Below, one piece after another: positions 1-11,440 of a DNA stretch of 64,000 nucleotides; within the stretch, counting starts at the first letter, position 1, and each line of letters begins with the position of its first letter. The position numbers and the translations under genes are program-made. Under the pieces are notes generated by a model. The model saw nothing but the letters and a program-made list of their open reading frames with translations. It did no database searches and was not told the DNA's origin. The DNA is taken from contig CATIUR010000001.1 in assembly GCA_949592205.1 (NCBI GenBank), positions 237,416,750-237,480,749 of the forward strand, read 5' to 3'. This stretch comes from Helichrysum umbraculigerum (taxonomy: Eukaryota > Streptophyta > Magnoliopsida > Asterales > Asteraceae).

Positions 1-1639
1 TTTCCACTGCTCGTTCAAGGTTTCCACTGCTAAGCCAAATTGCAAGGTTTCCACTTCTTGGTAGAATTGACATATTTCCTTAAAATCAGGGAATGCTTAC
101 TGTGGTAGACCATGCTTTTAAAGTCTCAGACCACTTGGATAGATTTGTTTCCATACATTTATTAGAAAATCTTGTAAAGGACAAATCTAGCAATATCAAT
201 ATCAATACCCCTTATAAAGCATTCCCATCATTGGCTTAAAGTTTAGCATTTGGAAGATCGAAAATACCTATTTTACCCTTCTCAATTCAAAATCATTTTG
301 GCAAGTCTTTCAACACACTATTAATTCCAAAGTATTTATGCACATATTTATTGTATTGTAGGAAAGTCAAACACTCCATAAATGCCTATATTTTTATAAT
401 TCAATATACAATTACGATTTGAAAATATAAGTTCTTGTACACAACTAATAACACTCTATATTAGGAAACTATCTATAATCTTATGTTCATATATACACGT
501 TTTCTATCAAACATATTCAACTACAATATAACAAGGAAAAAGCTACCTTTATATATTTATATTTATAGTGAACTTTTTTTTTTATCGGGATAAAATGAAC
601 TCTTTATTTGTGATGTGTCCATATGTATTTTACATGTTACGTTTTTTTTTTGTTCATATTCATCACAGTTTAAAACAATGTTTCAACACACTACATTATA
701 ATACGAAACGTCCGCTGCATTGCGCGGGTATCTTACTATCACTTATTATGCATTTAACAATTTTGCTTAATGTTTACAATAGGAAGATCGAAAATTACCT
801 TTGTACCCTCTCATTATTTGGTTATTAGATAAATATAGAAAATAATGTGATAAAATCAATTAATACCTACTAAATTTTTTCTCTTAATTTATACACGTAC
901 TACACATTAATTTGAAATTTGAAATTTGAAATAATAATAAATGAAAGTCAAGGATTTGGTTAAATTTGATCAATCAAATTTCAATTAATAATATGATTTT
1001 AATTTGTTTTTACATTTATAAAAAACAATAAATTTAAGTAATAAAAATTATTTTTCTATAACTGTTAATATCCATATCATAACTTTTATGATACTATAAA
1101 ATATAAATCAAAATGGAATCGATACAAAGGCTAAAAGAAAGAAAAAATGACGTAATAATCTAGGTTAAGACAGCCATTACCGTTACACCAATAGCCAACC
1201 ATCATTGTCTGCCATTAGCATATTTTTTTAATATTACCGCCGCATAGCGCGGGTTACATACTATATTTATAAATAGATTTCCTTGTCCTTAGAAGTATGG
1301 AGACATGTGCTAGATTTTACTTTAAAGAAATTGTGTTTCTAATGTAAGTCTAGTGGGACTCTACAAATAAAGAGACTCATAGACATTTAGAAAGTGTGTT
1401 TTCTGGTTGTATTTTCAGGCACACCACGATCTCATAATTTGAGATCGTTCCCCATGTATACGCGTATAATAGTTTAGTTAGCTCCAAGGTTGTTTACAAC
1501 CCTGATACAAATTTAGTGTATCCGTCTTATTAATATTTTTGATTAATAAGATTGGAGCTTTGTTATTTAAAAATCTTCTTTGTTCTTATTTTGTTGTAAT
1601 TCTTTATTCTTTTGCTTGGAGCTTAAACAGGACCACACA
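1..1639. other. AT-rich intergenic DNA, no gene seen
   Basis: I see no credible coding region; the short open frames are low-complexity and lack domain signatures. The first 60 bases hold three copies of a CAAGGTTTCCACT-like word cut by the window edge. GC-rich hairpins of the kind found at Helitron 3' ends occur near 708-728 (CCGCTGCATTGCGCGGG) and 1239-1255 (CCGCCGCATAGCGCGGG), but neither is followed by a clean CTRRT terminus, so they are probably decayed ends. Confidence 0.6.
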
Positions 1640-2035
1640 AACTCTGCACCACATAGAGAGCAGTCCAAATTGTACCCTTCCACACTACCCTTCAAAAAGT
1701 AGTGGCAAACGTATACACCTATATTCACTGCTCAATGACTTGAATAAATTTTTGGTCAGCCTTACAGTACTATATTGGCCAAGTACACACAACTGGGATT
1801 TTATATTTCAGGCACAACCTACAGTAGTAGAAGTAGATACAATTATTAGTAATATGTTATGCTAAGACCTAAGTATCAAGATTCTATATACTGATTTGAC
1901 TTTTACTAATAATTCTATGACACATATAAAGATTCTACATAATGACTTGCAACTCAAACAAAACAAGCGCATGATAACAAAACTACTCAAAACAACATTA
2001 CCATATGAACTACCATATGCTTAATATAAATTATC
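1640..2035. repeat. Duplicated segment, copy 1 (3' flank of ubiquitin-like pseudogene 1)
   Basis: This stretch aligns with sequence on both sides of the LTR retrotransposon in copy 2. Bases 1645-1755 match 11995-12115 (shared words CATAGAGAGCAGTCCAAATT and TATACACCTATATTCA). Bases 1830-2030 match 22850-22890, 23574-23637 and 24423-24540. It therefore preserves approximate empty sites for the hAT element at 22891 and the MITE at 23638. Confidence 0.75.
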
Positions 2036-2426
2036 GGGTAAGGTTCAAATAAGAACACTTATTATGGTGGGAACGGTAAGAACGGACATTTTTACTTTAA
2101 ACTTTTAGATTAAATTATGTTTTTGATGAAAAATATATATCAAAATTCTTAAAACTGTGTGTTCTTTACTATGAGAATTTTTTTTTTTTTAAATGTGATA
2201 CACATCATAATTTTTTTGGGAATCACAGTATCACACATAAAAGGCTGTGATACATATCATATATTTTCTTTTATTTTTTTTATTAATCCAATATTAAAAA
2301 GGATAAAATTTTAATAATTTTAGCACAACTTTTTTTGCAAAACATGTACATACATTGAATTTAAAAGTGAAAAAAGTAGTTCCTACGGTTCATACGATAA
2401 TAAGTGATCTTACAATAACCTTTCCC
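2036..2426. mobile_element. Foldback MITE, Mutator-like family, non-autonomous
   Basis: Imperfect terminal inverted repeats: the left end begins GGGTAAGGTTCAAATAAGA and the reverse complement of the right end begins GGGAAAGGTTATTGTAAGA, with CACTTATTAT shared further in. No coding capacity. The flanks ATAAATTATC and TATAATTTTC may be a degraded ~10-bp target duplication. The paralogous position in copy 2 (about 24530-24560) lacks the element, so it probably inserted after the segmental duplication. The ends resemble those of the elements at 6520 and 23638. Confidence 0.6.
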
Positions 2427-2639
2427 TATAATTTTCACATTTAACTTTACAACCCATAATATGCCTGGGTCTTAATTCACATATGTTTACCGTAATAACT
2501 TTATCCTACTTCTATGCTAAAATCATAGATCATAATTTTGTATTCTTATTACATAATGCAATCTTCTTTATAAAACTGAAAAATATAGTCATATTTTATT
2601 TCAGAGACAGATGAAAAGAAAGTCAAATTCAACGCCATC

Positions 2640-4756
2640 GGGTTTAGAAACTAGTTCCTCACTTCAAGATGGAGGCTGGATTCATTCTGAATGCAGTAGT
2701 CAGCAAGAGTAAAACTGTCTTCTAGCAGCTCCCCGGCAAACAATAGTTTTTGTTGGTCTGGAAGTAGGCCTTCCTTATCCTATATCTTGGTTTTCACCTT
2801 GCTGATGGTGTCGGAGTAGTTTACTTTTATACAATTAGTTGTGTCACAGGCTATCTTTGAAGGGTTTTAATGCGAATTGTACGTTACAAAAATTTAATCT
2901 TTATTAACAGTTTAATACAATTAATATGCGGAAGCGTTATAAAAATATTTAATCACATTAAATTAAACCCTTTAGCCAAGATCTATAATTTTCATAATAA
3001 AACATGTTAAACAATTAATTACACATAATTAATTAGTTAAGAATAAACATTCTTACATTGGGTGCTCGGCAAGATCTCTAGTCTTCTACTCGTTGCCAAA
3101 GTACGAGCAGACTTATCTTATCTTGAACTTCTTTTCTTCTTCTTGAAATCGACTAGCTCACGGGATACGTTAGGTATCCACTTTTGAATCACGGTTGAAC
3201 GGACGGTAATATCCTAAGTGTGTACTAAACGCCCAAACCAAGAACACGATCTTATCGCAAACTCGCAAACCCCAATATGGGTTGGCCGAATTTTCGGCTT
3301 GGGCTCCTTGGGGGGCCGGTCGACAAACGCAAGAGGGAGAGGGATAAGAGTGTTAGGGTATTAGCCACATATAATGAATCCCTAGCCCTCTATTTATAGG
3401 TTTAGTAAACTTGTCCAACAAGTTACTTTTTACACCTATAGTCCTTCTAGTTTAATCACTTATTAAACTAATCCCAAACTTATTAATTTACAATTGGAAC
3501 CTCGTAGTTTAATAATAATTAAACTAGTTAATTTATTTACAAAAACTAATTATAAATAAATTCTTTTATTAAATAAATAATTACATTAATTATTTATATT
3601 AATAAATCTTCTAATTGTGTTCGACCAACTAATTCATTTCTACTAAATGAACGATATCAAATATCTTTTATAGTATCACACTACTTGTTCGGTTATGCTC
3701 ATCGGTGTGACCCTGCGGTGTTCATGTGAAGCTGGATTTGATATTTATTTATGTTAATATTAAGCACATAATCTTTCAATCTTGACGTATATAGTCATAC
3801 ATCCCGTCGTTATAAGATTCACTAGATGGAGGGTGGATTCAGTCTGGATACAGTAGTCAGCAAGTGTAAAGCTGTCCTCAAGCTGCTTTTGGGGAAAGAA
3901 CAACCTCTGCTGGTATGAAGGAATACCTGCCTTGTGTTGAATCTTGTCTTTCTGTCTTTCAAGTGGTCAATGGTGTACCAGCTTTTAACGTCTAACGAGA
4001 TGGTCTTTCCAGTGGATAATATCTTAACATATATATATATTTTCTGCATCCGTGAGCCCCTTAACAATGTTGTTGTATCCAAAAGGAGGAGGAAGGATTC
4101 ATTCTGGATGTAGTAGTTGGCAAAGAAACGGTCATCATCAAGCTAGCTGCTCTCCCGCCTAGAACAGCCTCTGTTTGTCTTTGGGAATACCTTGGTGTTC
4201 TTCAATCATAACGTTAACTTTGCTGATGGAATCACAGCTAATGACTTCCAAAGGGATGATTATATTTTTATTAAAGATGTTGATGAATATCTTCCTCCGA
4301 CCCCTACGTGAAATCACAAGATCAAGGGTGGACTCCCAATGGATGAAGTAGTCAGCAAGTGTACGTTTGTTATCGAGTTCTTCTCCAGCAAAGAACAGCC
4401 TCTGCTCGTATGGGGGGATATCTTCCTTATCTAGCTTGGATCTTGCCTTTCAAATTTTGAATGGTGTCGGACCTTTCGACTTCTAGAGCAAAGGTACCTC
4501 CAGTGAGGTTTTTGACAAATATCTGCATCCTACCCGTTAACCTAAGCTTGAGAAGAAGAGTGGATTCGTGGCATATTTTGTATTTGGCAAGGGTAAGATG
4601 GTTCTTTAAATGCTTTTAACCGAAAAACAGCTTCTGCCTGTAGTGTGGAAGCCCTGTTTTTTCTTGGATCTTGGCTTTCACATTGACAATAGTGTTGGAG
4701 CTATCAACATCCAGAGTGATGTTCTCTGAAGCATTGGTTTTAACGGCAACCTTCAT
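2640..4756 (-). pseudogene. Polyubiquitin-like gene copy 1, decayed, with an inserted element
   Basis: Read on the minus strand, the first unit starts at 4756 with MKVAVKTNASENITL, followed by NVKAKIQEKTG and a QKLFFG block, and then meets an in-frame TAA where ubiquitin continues K/M-x-LED. Further degenerate ubiquitin units follow toward 2640. Only one (about 3822-4082) keeps an open frame of any length. A ~935-bp insertion (2842-3776) splits the last unit. Just upstream of the ATG is a splice-acceptor-like pyrimidine tract ending CTACAG, matching the habit of plant polyubiquitin genes to carry a 5' UTR intron. Unit junctions do not end in GG (for example LRLTGR before the second MQIFV). 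The stop codon and insertion make function unlikely. Paralogous to 24700-26025. Confidence 0.75.
2842..3776. mobile_element. Unclassified ~0.9-kb insertion in ubiquitin-like pseudogene 1
   Basis: Sequence similar to ubiquitin-like copy 2 stops near 2841 and resumes near 3777 (CATATAGTCATACAT in both copies), so the interval is extra DNA in copy 1. It has no long ORF. It contains a CCCTAGCCCTCTATTTATAG stretch and a CGGTGTGACCCTGCGGTG stretch of the sort common in plant LTRs. A solo or truncated LTR is possible; I found no convincing terminal repeat or target duplication, so boundaries are approximate. Confidence 0.5.
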
Positions 4757-5952
4757 CTTCTGTAGACGACAAAACAACCATGAATAAGCAACGAATTTGA
4801 CTAATTAAAAAATATACATGATTAATTCACCATATACTGATATACGTACATACATAGTTTCGAGTTAGCAAAACGCGATGAAGCTAGCAGCAATCGTATC
4901 GAGACGAAAGGTTATACGTTAGCGTTAAAGTATATCTTCTTCTCTCGTATATAAATTCAATAAAAAAATACACAACCGGACGAATATATATACCAAGGGA
5001 AGGGAAACAACCGACCTCTAGTATTGACTAATTTTATAACTCGGTTTACTTGGGATGAAAGTTACGTAATTTATTGTTTTGGGGTTTTGCCTTACTATCT
5101 TTTAGGAAGGAATTGGTCTACATTGATTTCAAATCTATAATTAGACACAAACCTTCCATATTTATATTCCTAAGTTGATAAGAATAATTTTAATAGTAAT
5201 TCAAGGGTTATAATCTCGTTATATGTATGTATGGAAAGTTGATACTACGTATAACTGATATTTTTGAAATTAATTTAGAAACCTTAAAAAATAGTTATAG
5301 TTATCATCATCATAAAAAATTTTTGAAGAAATAAAATTTTACTTAATTATCTTATCTTAAATATCTTATACGTAGTATATAATAATAAAACACCTTTATG
5401 TTAAATAAACTTAAATTGGTCAATTGAGTCTTTCAATCTCACTTAAAATTAATATTAAAATTACACCCCTCAAATTTTTCGATTTTAATAGAAAGGAATT
5501 TACAACATAACTATTATTTTATTAATTGACAATTCTTAACTATCAAAACATTCTTATATGATAATAATAATTATTGAAGATATGATTTTTATCATTCTTT
5601 TTATTAACCTTTTTTCTATCGGATTCTTTTTGCCAACTAAACAACCAGATCTATTATTCGGAATTGATATATGAATACCGATTAGATTGTTTAATATAAT
5701 ATAAGCATAAATAATTTAGTTTTAAGCTCTATTTGCAATATTTAAAACTAAGATGAAATGTTAGAATTTAATCATATACATTTTTTCATACTTACATAAT
5801 TAAATAGAAATATAACGGTTTGTGTGTATACACGGTTTCATAGGTAATACGCTAATAAAATATGTACGTTCCATCTTGCAAATATATAATATATATTCAA
5901 ATTACCACTAGACACCTATGCCTTCTAATAGAGTAATGATATATACATCTAC
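4757..5952. other. AT-rich spacer upstream of ubiquitin-like pseudogene 1
   Basis: No coding region seen. Bases 4760-5280 align loosely with 26030-26770 upstream of ubiquitin-like copy 2 (shared stretches around GGGAAGGGAAACAACCGACCT and GAAAGTTACGTAATTA). Both copies would carry the promoter and 5' UTR intron of the ancestral gene here. Beyond ~5300 only AT-rich sequence is seen. Confidence 0.6.
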
Positions 5953-6471
5953 GAGTTAAGTTGAAATAAGTACATGAAATTCAGTGAGAATGCATGAATA
6001 AATTCCGGTCTTTCATTTTAATCAAAGATCACCAAATCCCTACTTTCCCCTCACATTTTTAAGAATTAAATATTTCAAAAACGACTAAGTACGTGAAGAA
6101 TTATGAGAACTGCATAAAAAAAAAAGAAACAACTTTTTCTCCTCTATTATTATCGCATGTGATATACAGCTCTTATCACATATAATATTATACAGATTCA
6201 CATGTAAGTAGTGCAATTTTCAAAACCCACTAAGAAAACGAATAAAACAAGTTTATCGGAAGTATACCAGGAGTAATGTCTAATTGATGAAAAAAAACAC
6301 TAATTTCTATGGTGTAAACTTTATAATTTTTTTATTAGCCGTCTTTGAGATATTTAAATTTAAAGAAATTGGGGAAAATGAGAATTTTTTTTAATAATTT
6401 TTGTATTTATAAATGGAGCTCATTTATTGATTTTTCTATTCTCACCAAATTTACTATACTCTATTTAACTC
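5953..6471. mobile_element. Foldback MITE of the AGGTTCAAATGAG family, diverged
   Basis: The left end GAGTTAAGTTGAAATAAGTA and the reverse complement of the right end GAGTTAAATAGAGTATAGTA are related, and internal arm blocks match those of 6520-7021 (a block on ATTTTTAAGAATTAAATATT with its inverted partner). The interior contains ATGTGATA/TATCACAT words. No clear target duplication and no ORF. Probably an older member of the same family. Confidence 0.5.
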
Positions 6472-6519
6472 ACTTCATATGTCTACTTAAAGATCTAATA
6501 TTTATACATACTATTTATA

Positions 6520-7021
6520 GAGTAAGATTCAAATGAATACAACAACATTATGTGAGAATCAATAGGAATACGTCATGTGTCATAAGACCTATTTTTCCCC
6601 ATGTTTTTAAAAATTAAATATCTCACAAACGGTAAGTCGGAAAATAAAAAAAATTGCAACATAAAAATTAGCATTTTTTCTCTTCGATTCAAGATGTGAA
6701 AACGAGTAACACATGTGATACCAGCGGATAACACATATGATACCAGCAGGTAACACATGTGATACCAGCGAGTAACACATATGTTACTACGACTTATAAA
6801 ACCGAAAAGACAGGTCGTCGAAAGTATACCTTGTGAGATAAAAAATCGAAGAGAAAAAAATGATGATTTTTATGGTGCAGTTTTTATAATTTTTCAATGT
6901 GCAATTTTTGAGATATTTAATTTTAAAAAACATGAGGGAAAATGGGTTTTATGCCACGTATCACATCCTTATTGGTATTCTCATTCTCACAAAAATATTC
7001 ATTTTTATTTGAACCTCACTC
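6520..7021. mobile_element. Mutator-like MITE with perfect 10-bp target duplication
   Basis: The element is bounded by ACTATTTATA at 6510-6519 and again at 7022-7031. The ends are inverted (GAGTAAGATTCAAATGA versus reverse complement GAGTGAGGTTCAAATAA) and the arms pair over much of their length (for example ATTAAATATCTCACAAAC-like sequence against GAGATATTTAATTTT). It is 502 bp and has no transposase. A 9-10-bp duplication with long inverted arms points to a MULE-derived MITE. Confidence 0.75.
6705..6787. repeat. ~28-bp tandem repeat in the MITE core
   Basis: Units of the form GTAACACATGTGATACCAGC appear about three to four times in tandem (AACACATGTGATACCAGCGG, AACACATATGATACCAGCAG and similar), each with a short palindrome (ACACATGTG or ACACATATG). 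They form the loop region of the surrounding MITE. Confidence 0.7.
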
Positions 7022-7304
7022 ACTATTTATATTTGTTGAACTTTTTATCTCTTTCAATCATATATATCAACTTTTCATATTCATAGATTGATTTTTTAGA
7101 TGTACACGTCATATTTTCCCTTAAAAATTTATTTGCTAACAAGAGTCCTTTAAACTATGGATCGGATAGCAACTGATTTCCTGCCATCTTATCTTACTTT
7201 TATATTTAATATTTAATTTAATGGATAATAAAAAAACAAATCTATTCATTTTAACGACACTTACTTCCACCTCCTATTTTCTTCCTCCTTGATGATTTAC
7301 CCAA

Positions 7305-7495
7305 ACTCCCAACCCTAAACCCTAACCCCTAAACCTCAAACCCTAAACCCTAAACGCTTTATAAAACTCTAAACCCTAAATCATACTAAACCCTAAACCC
7401 TAAACCCTGCTAAACTCTAACACTAAACCCTGCTAAACCCTAACACTAAACCCTGCTAAACCCTAACTCTAAACCCTAACCCTAAACCCTAAATC
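7305..7495. repeat. Interstitial telomeric-type repeat (CCCTAAA)n, degenerate
   Basis: About 190 bp composed mostly of CCCTAAA, CCCTAA and variants such as AAACCCTGCT and AACTCTAAA. The strand carries CCCTAAA, the reverse complement of the plant telomere unit TTTAGGG. Directly downstream is an arm of the foldback MITE family, the same arrangement as at 23638-24422, so this is likely a transposon core and not a chromosome end. Confidence 0.8.
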
Positions 7496-7539
7496 AAATG
7501 TATAATCAATCACTAACACATGTGTTACTAATATGTAAA

Positions 7540-7773
7540 ACCCATCAAAAAAATGAAAAAAAAAAAAGTTTGTCGGAAGTATGCCTTGATGGACGGCAAA
7601 TCGAAGAGGATAAAACGCTGAAAAATATGGTGCAATTTTCATGATTTTTCGACTTGTCGTTTGTGAGATATTTAATTTTTAAAAACGTAGATGAGAGAGA
7701 AAAAAGTGACACATGGCATATTGTGGTTGGTTCCCCATTCTCACACAAAATACATGGTCTCAATTGAACTCTT
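7540..7773. mobile_element. Right arm of a telomere-cored MITE, left arm not found
   Basis: Matches the right arm of the element at 23638-24422, including AAGTATGCCTTGA(T/G)GGACGG, CAAATCGAAG, GGTGCAATTTTCAT and TGTGAGAT. It ends near the inverted-repeat-like CTCAATTGAACTC. With the telomeric tract 7305-7495 it is probably the remaining part of an element whose left arm was deleted or has diverged. Confidence 0.65.
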
Positions 7774-7991
7774 CTCGATAAATAAAGGTGGAGATATAGT
7801 AGGAGGTGAAGGTAGATGTCTTTAAATATATATATATTTTTTGTATTATTTAAAGCAAAATAGTAGGGAATTAGTTGTTATTAATCAATTTAAACATATC
7901 ACATATCCTGAAAAATAGGCATTTATATATATGGAGTATTATATATATGGTGCAATTATAATTCCAAATTTCGTATCCATGCAGGGTAGAT

Positions 7992-7999
7992 TAGGGTTT
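7992..7999 (+). promoter_or_regulatory. Telo-box (TAGGGTTT) just upstream of F-box 1 start
   Basis: TAGGGTTT lies 7 bases before the ATG at 8007. The same motif stands 3 bases before the start codons of F-box genes 3, 4 and 5, in the context ACCTAGGGTTT. Telo-boxes are known plant promoter/5' UTR elements bound by telomere-repeat-binding factors. A role here is inferred from its repeated position only. Confidence 0.45.
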
Positions 8000-8006
8000 A
8001 ATTTCA

Positions 8007-10698
8007 ATGGTATCACATGCCCCAGAGCTCGTTCCTGATGTTCTTGAGAAGATTTTTAAAGGATTTGATGATCTGAAAGAAATCGTGCAGTTTAAGCGAG
8101 TGTGTAAGTCATGGTATGCATTCATCTCCAGTTCCCGATTCACTAAATATCACGTAAACCGTACCTACAACATTGATCGAAACAATAATGAACTTGGACA
8201 TAGAAGAATCTGTTTATCTAAATTCAAATATCCTTACAGCTTTCATAAATACAGAGTTTCCGATTCTTTTTTCCCGATCAAGGATAGTCATCTTATTGGT
8301 TCTTGCGATGGTCTCGTATGCATATCTCTTCATTACAATAAAGTTATCGTAGCTAATCCCATGACTAGAGTAGTTAGAAAACTTCAAAACCTCCCGATTA
8401 CTTATCATGAATCGTTTTGTTGGGGGTTTGGTTATGATTCAGCGGCAGATGACTACAAGATTGTTGTAGGGAATATGAAAGGTAAGTATCATACGTGTTT
8501 TCATGTGCTGGATTTAAAATCTAATGTTTGGAAAGATTTAGGAGAATTGAAGTATAGTTTTTATAGTAGGTCTGGTGTCTTATGTAATGGGGCGCTTCAT
8601 TGGTTTATGAGAAATGAAAATAAAAAGGTGGTAATTCTTTCTTTTGATTTATCAACAGAGGAATTTAAAGAAATTCCCCAACCTGACGATGAAAGATATA
8701 AATTTAATGATATTAGTTTCTTGGGGGTTCTCGAAGAATGTCTAGGCATCTTTGTCGTAATCCCTGAGGAGCACGGAATCCCTGGATATAACTGTAAATG
8801 GGTTATGAGAAACTACGATGGAAAACGATCTTGGGAAAGGATGCCATTATGTGATAAATCAGAGAAGTATGATGTTGCACACTTCTTGAGGAATCATAAG
8901 GATTATGATCGAGTCAAGAAGTCATTCTATGAGGATGAAGTACGTATGTCTAAGACTTGGGAGTATCTTGGTGCTCCTATATATGTGGAGAGCATTGTCT
9001 CTCCACATGCTTATGGTATACCAAATAGAAAGAGGCAGGCAACCAATAGTGAGAGGAGTGTTAAGGTATGTTATTGTTATCATGTTATTTTATTGCATGT
9101 TCTGTTTTTTTAATATAATGTAGAAGTCACCTCTGTCTCTTGATTTCTAATCAGTGTTAATGAAGTTTGCTTATCCTGAAATCAGTATGCATTGGTATTG
9201 TTAAACTACATAGAAAAAAAATCTTTTCTTATATAAAGGTGCTGTTGTTGGGCGCAAACACATGTCCAACATCGGTAAATGTAAGGCTACAACCCCTATG
9301 CCTAATTGATTTTAGAGTGAAACCAATTAGGTTAATAACTTGGCCATTGTATTCTGCTAAGTATGGGGCTTATCTAGTGGTATCAAGGCTACTCAGATGT
9401 GGATGGTGTAGGTGGTGCAACCCCTTGGTTTGTAAATAATAGTCCAGTACAGTTAGCCCATATCCTGTCTTTGGGGAGAAAGTCAAATTGGGTCCAAACT
9501 CCAAACACATGTTCCACATCAGTAATTGTAAGAAACTAATGCCTACATGTAAGCTTACTGTGTACGAGCTTATAGGTTGGACATTGCAGTAGGCTACTAG
9601 GCTAAGCAATGGGTCCTATCACTGCTCGGTTATTTGATCATACATGTTTAATTATATTTCTTATCGATCAACTTGCTTTTATCGATCTTCCATTCTACTA
9701 AAGTTCTATTCTTGATGGGATTTCTAAACTTGCCATCTTACTATATATACTGAACTTTAATCATAATAGTAAAGAACATAAATTGTAGGGTGATCTGAAG
9801 TTCAAAATCAACCTTGTTAAACCTGTGACAGTCAAGCTGAATTGATTATTCTGAATTTCTGATCTACTACTGATTGACTACCATTTTGTGGCTCTGTGAT
9901 GTATATGATAGACAGAAAGTGAAAATAAATTAAGAGGCCCTTAATACTTATAATCATTTGGATGCGGGTTAATGCTCTGTAGTGTCATTTCTCTTTCAAA
10001 AAATCCATTTGGGTCATTTAACTTTATTTCTTTCGGTAAACTCATTATATATACTTATGGAACGTTTTATTTACACCATTCAGTTCATTTTTACCCATTA
10101 CAACCGGAATGATTTTTGTAAAGATTACAGTCGCTTATATCAAGTACTTGGTTTTTTTCCTAGTGACTCAACTGTGTTTCTTTTTTATTTCAGTCATCAT
10201 TTTTAAGGTTGTTTTTAGAATACAATTACCTTGTTTTCCAAAAAAAAAAAAATATGCTCAATGAGTTACACAGATTTTTTTTAAATAGTCCAACGACCCT
10301 CTATTGAAATTATATCATGTAGATTTGACTTTCATTAACTTCTATTCTTGCTATGTCAATATTAGTTACTCTTTGATTCTACCATAACATATTCAATTCG
10401 TATTTCTCAGTTAACTAACTGTGTTTCTTTTTTATTTCAGTCATCATTTTTAAGGTTGTTTTTAGAATACAATTACCTTGTTTTCCAAAAAAAAAAAATA
10501 TGCTCAATGAGTTACACAGATTTTTTTTAAATAGTCCAACGACCCTCTATTGAAATTATATCATGTAGATTTGACTTTCATTAACTTCTATTCTTGCTAT
10601 GTCAATATTAGTTACTCTTTGATTCTACCATAACATATTCAATTCGTATTTCTCAGTTAACTAAGCGAGCTTGTTCGGGATCATGTTCTAAAGTTTGA
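8007..10698 (+). CDS. F-box protein 1 (F-box plus FBA domain), two exons
   Basis: Predicted join 8007-9065 and 10657-10698, 366 aa. Likely the substrate receptor of an SCF (SKP1-CUL1-F-box) ubiquitin ligase. The F-box is at residues ~5-45 (LVPDVLEKIF, then FKRVCKSWYAFISSSRF). The FBA-type region follows: LIGSCDGLVCI, NPMTRVVRKL, CWGFGYDSAADDYKIV, GVLCNGALHWF, and a tail GAPIYVESIVSP with NRKRQ. The first exon ends AAG|GTATGT in phase 0. The second exon (LTKRACSGSCSKV, stop) is chosen because TTCTCAG|TTAACTAAG resembles the F-box 2 acceptor TTTTTAG|TTAATTAAG. Without splicing the frame would end at 9113. The 1591-bp intron has LTR-like fragments and a 247-bp tandem duplication that doubles the acceptor. 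The second exon is less certain than the first. Confidence 0.8.
9230..9620. repeat. Two related repeat fragments in F-box 1 intron
   Basis: CAAACACATGTCCAACATCGGTAAATG (about 9255) recurs in diverged form near 9500 (CAAACACATGTTCCACATCA then GTAATTG). Words like CACATCGGT are common in plant LTRs, so this may be remains of an LTR element. A tail near 9586 (TAGGCTACTAGGCTAAGC) is related to 11421-11440. No coding capacity. Confidence 0.4.
10172..10665 (+). repeat. 247-bp tandem duplication across an intron 3' end
   Basis: 10172-10418 and 10419-10665 are nearly identical; the one difference I saw is a poly-A run of 13 versus 12. Each unit ends with TATTTCTCAGTTAACTA, the proposed acceptor for exon 2 of F-box 1, so the intron now has two copies of the branch/acceptor region. 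The near identity implies a recent event. Confidence 0.9.
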
Positions 10699-11204
10699 TG
10701 CTATTGATCGAAGAAGTCAAGATGACTGCACATTGCTGTATAAACACTTTGCTTTATCTATAGGACCATTCTGTTCTTAATGGATTCCAGTGATTTAATA
10801 GTTACTCTCTTCTAATATATCGTGTCTTATGGTGTTAACAATGCTTTAATTATCCCACGTCAGTCTTAACCGTTGTATTTTAATTGGTTGATGCTTTTGA
10901 ATGAATTCTTTTTTCTTGTTTGCAAGATATCTTGTTATTGTGAAAAACGGAGTTTCTAGCTGACTGTTATTGAGGAAGGAAACTTCGTGCAGTAATCTCA
11001 TATATGCACATGTTTTTACTCTTAAAAATATAGTAATAGTCATAATTATCTATAAAATAAAATTACAAGTTAATTAATGTCTAATCACATTTTTTTGAAA
11101 GATAAAGTTCAATTCTATTTTAATATTTTTAACATTTCCAAATATGGGCAATTAAAAGCACAAGTTAAACAACTCTTTTATTACGAGTAATTCGTTCTAA
11201 GACC
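10699..11204. other. 3' flank of F-box 1, no gene seen
   Basis: AT-rich sequence containing the presumed 3' UTR of F-box 1; the GAAGTCAAGATGACTGCAC stretch resembles the 3' UTR region of F-box 2 near 35835. Nothing else is recognised. Confidence 0.5.
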
Positions 11205-11330
11205 ACTTGTATCGCGGCGTGCTTAGGGGCATTGTATGATGTGACGCCACCACGGTTGAAGTGGTGGGATGGCGTCGTGGAGTTGAGCACGGAGCCAAAA
11301 CGCCAAAATGTGGGCCCAATGTTTTCTTTG
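11205..11330. repeat. GC-rich repeat fragment related to 31951-32200
   Basis: GACCACTTGTATCGCGGCGT here and GACCATTTGCAACGCAGCGT at 31951 are related ends, each followed by GC-rich sequence. The 31951 copy is preceded by TTA, as for Harbinger-type elements. Only one end is recognisable here. Confidence 0.35.
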
Positions 11331-11440
11331 TTGGCCATTACGTAGAACCTTGCCGAGCTTAGCTGTTGGCCATTACGTAGAATTGAACCTCGTCGAGCTT
11401 ATTTGTTGACCATTACGGTAGGCCACTAGGCTAACCATGG
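11331..11440. repeat. Three ~50-bp direct repeats (GTTGGCCATTACGTAGAA)
   Basis: TTGGCCATTACGTAGAA followed by a CCTYG(C/T)CGAGCTTA block occurs twice, and a third shortened copy (TTGACCATTACG) follows. The units are separated by about 45-55 bp. Non-coding; origin unknown. Confidence 0.6.

Noticed and set aside
3822..4082. A short intact ubiquitin-like gene
   Set aside because: It is only one open unit of the decayed multimer, with no own promoter or start context.
7305..7495. Chromosome end or subtelomere
   Set aside because: The tract is short, degenerate and attached to a MITE arm; the comparable tract at 23932 is inside a transposon with a target duplication.
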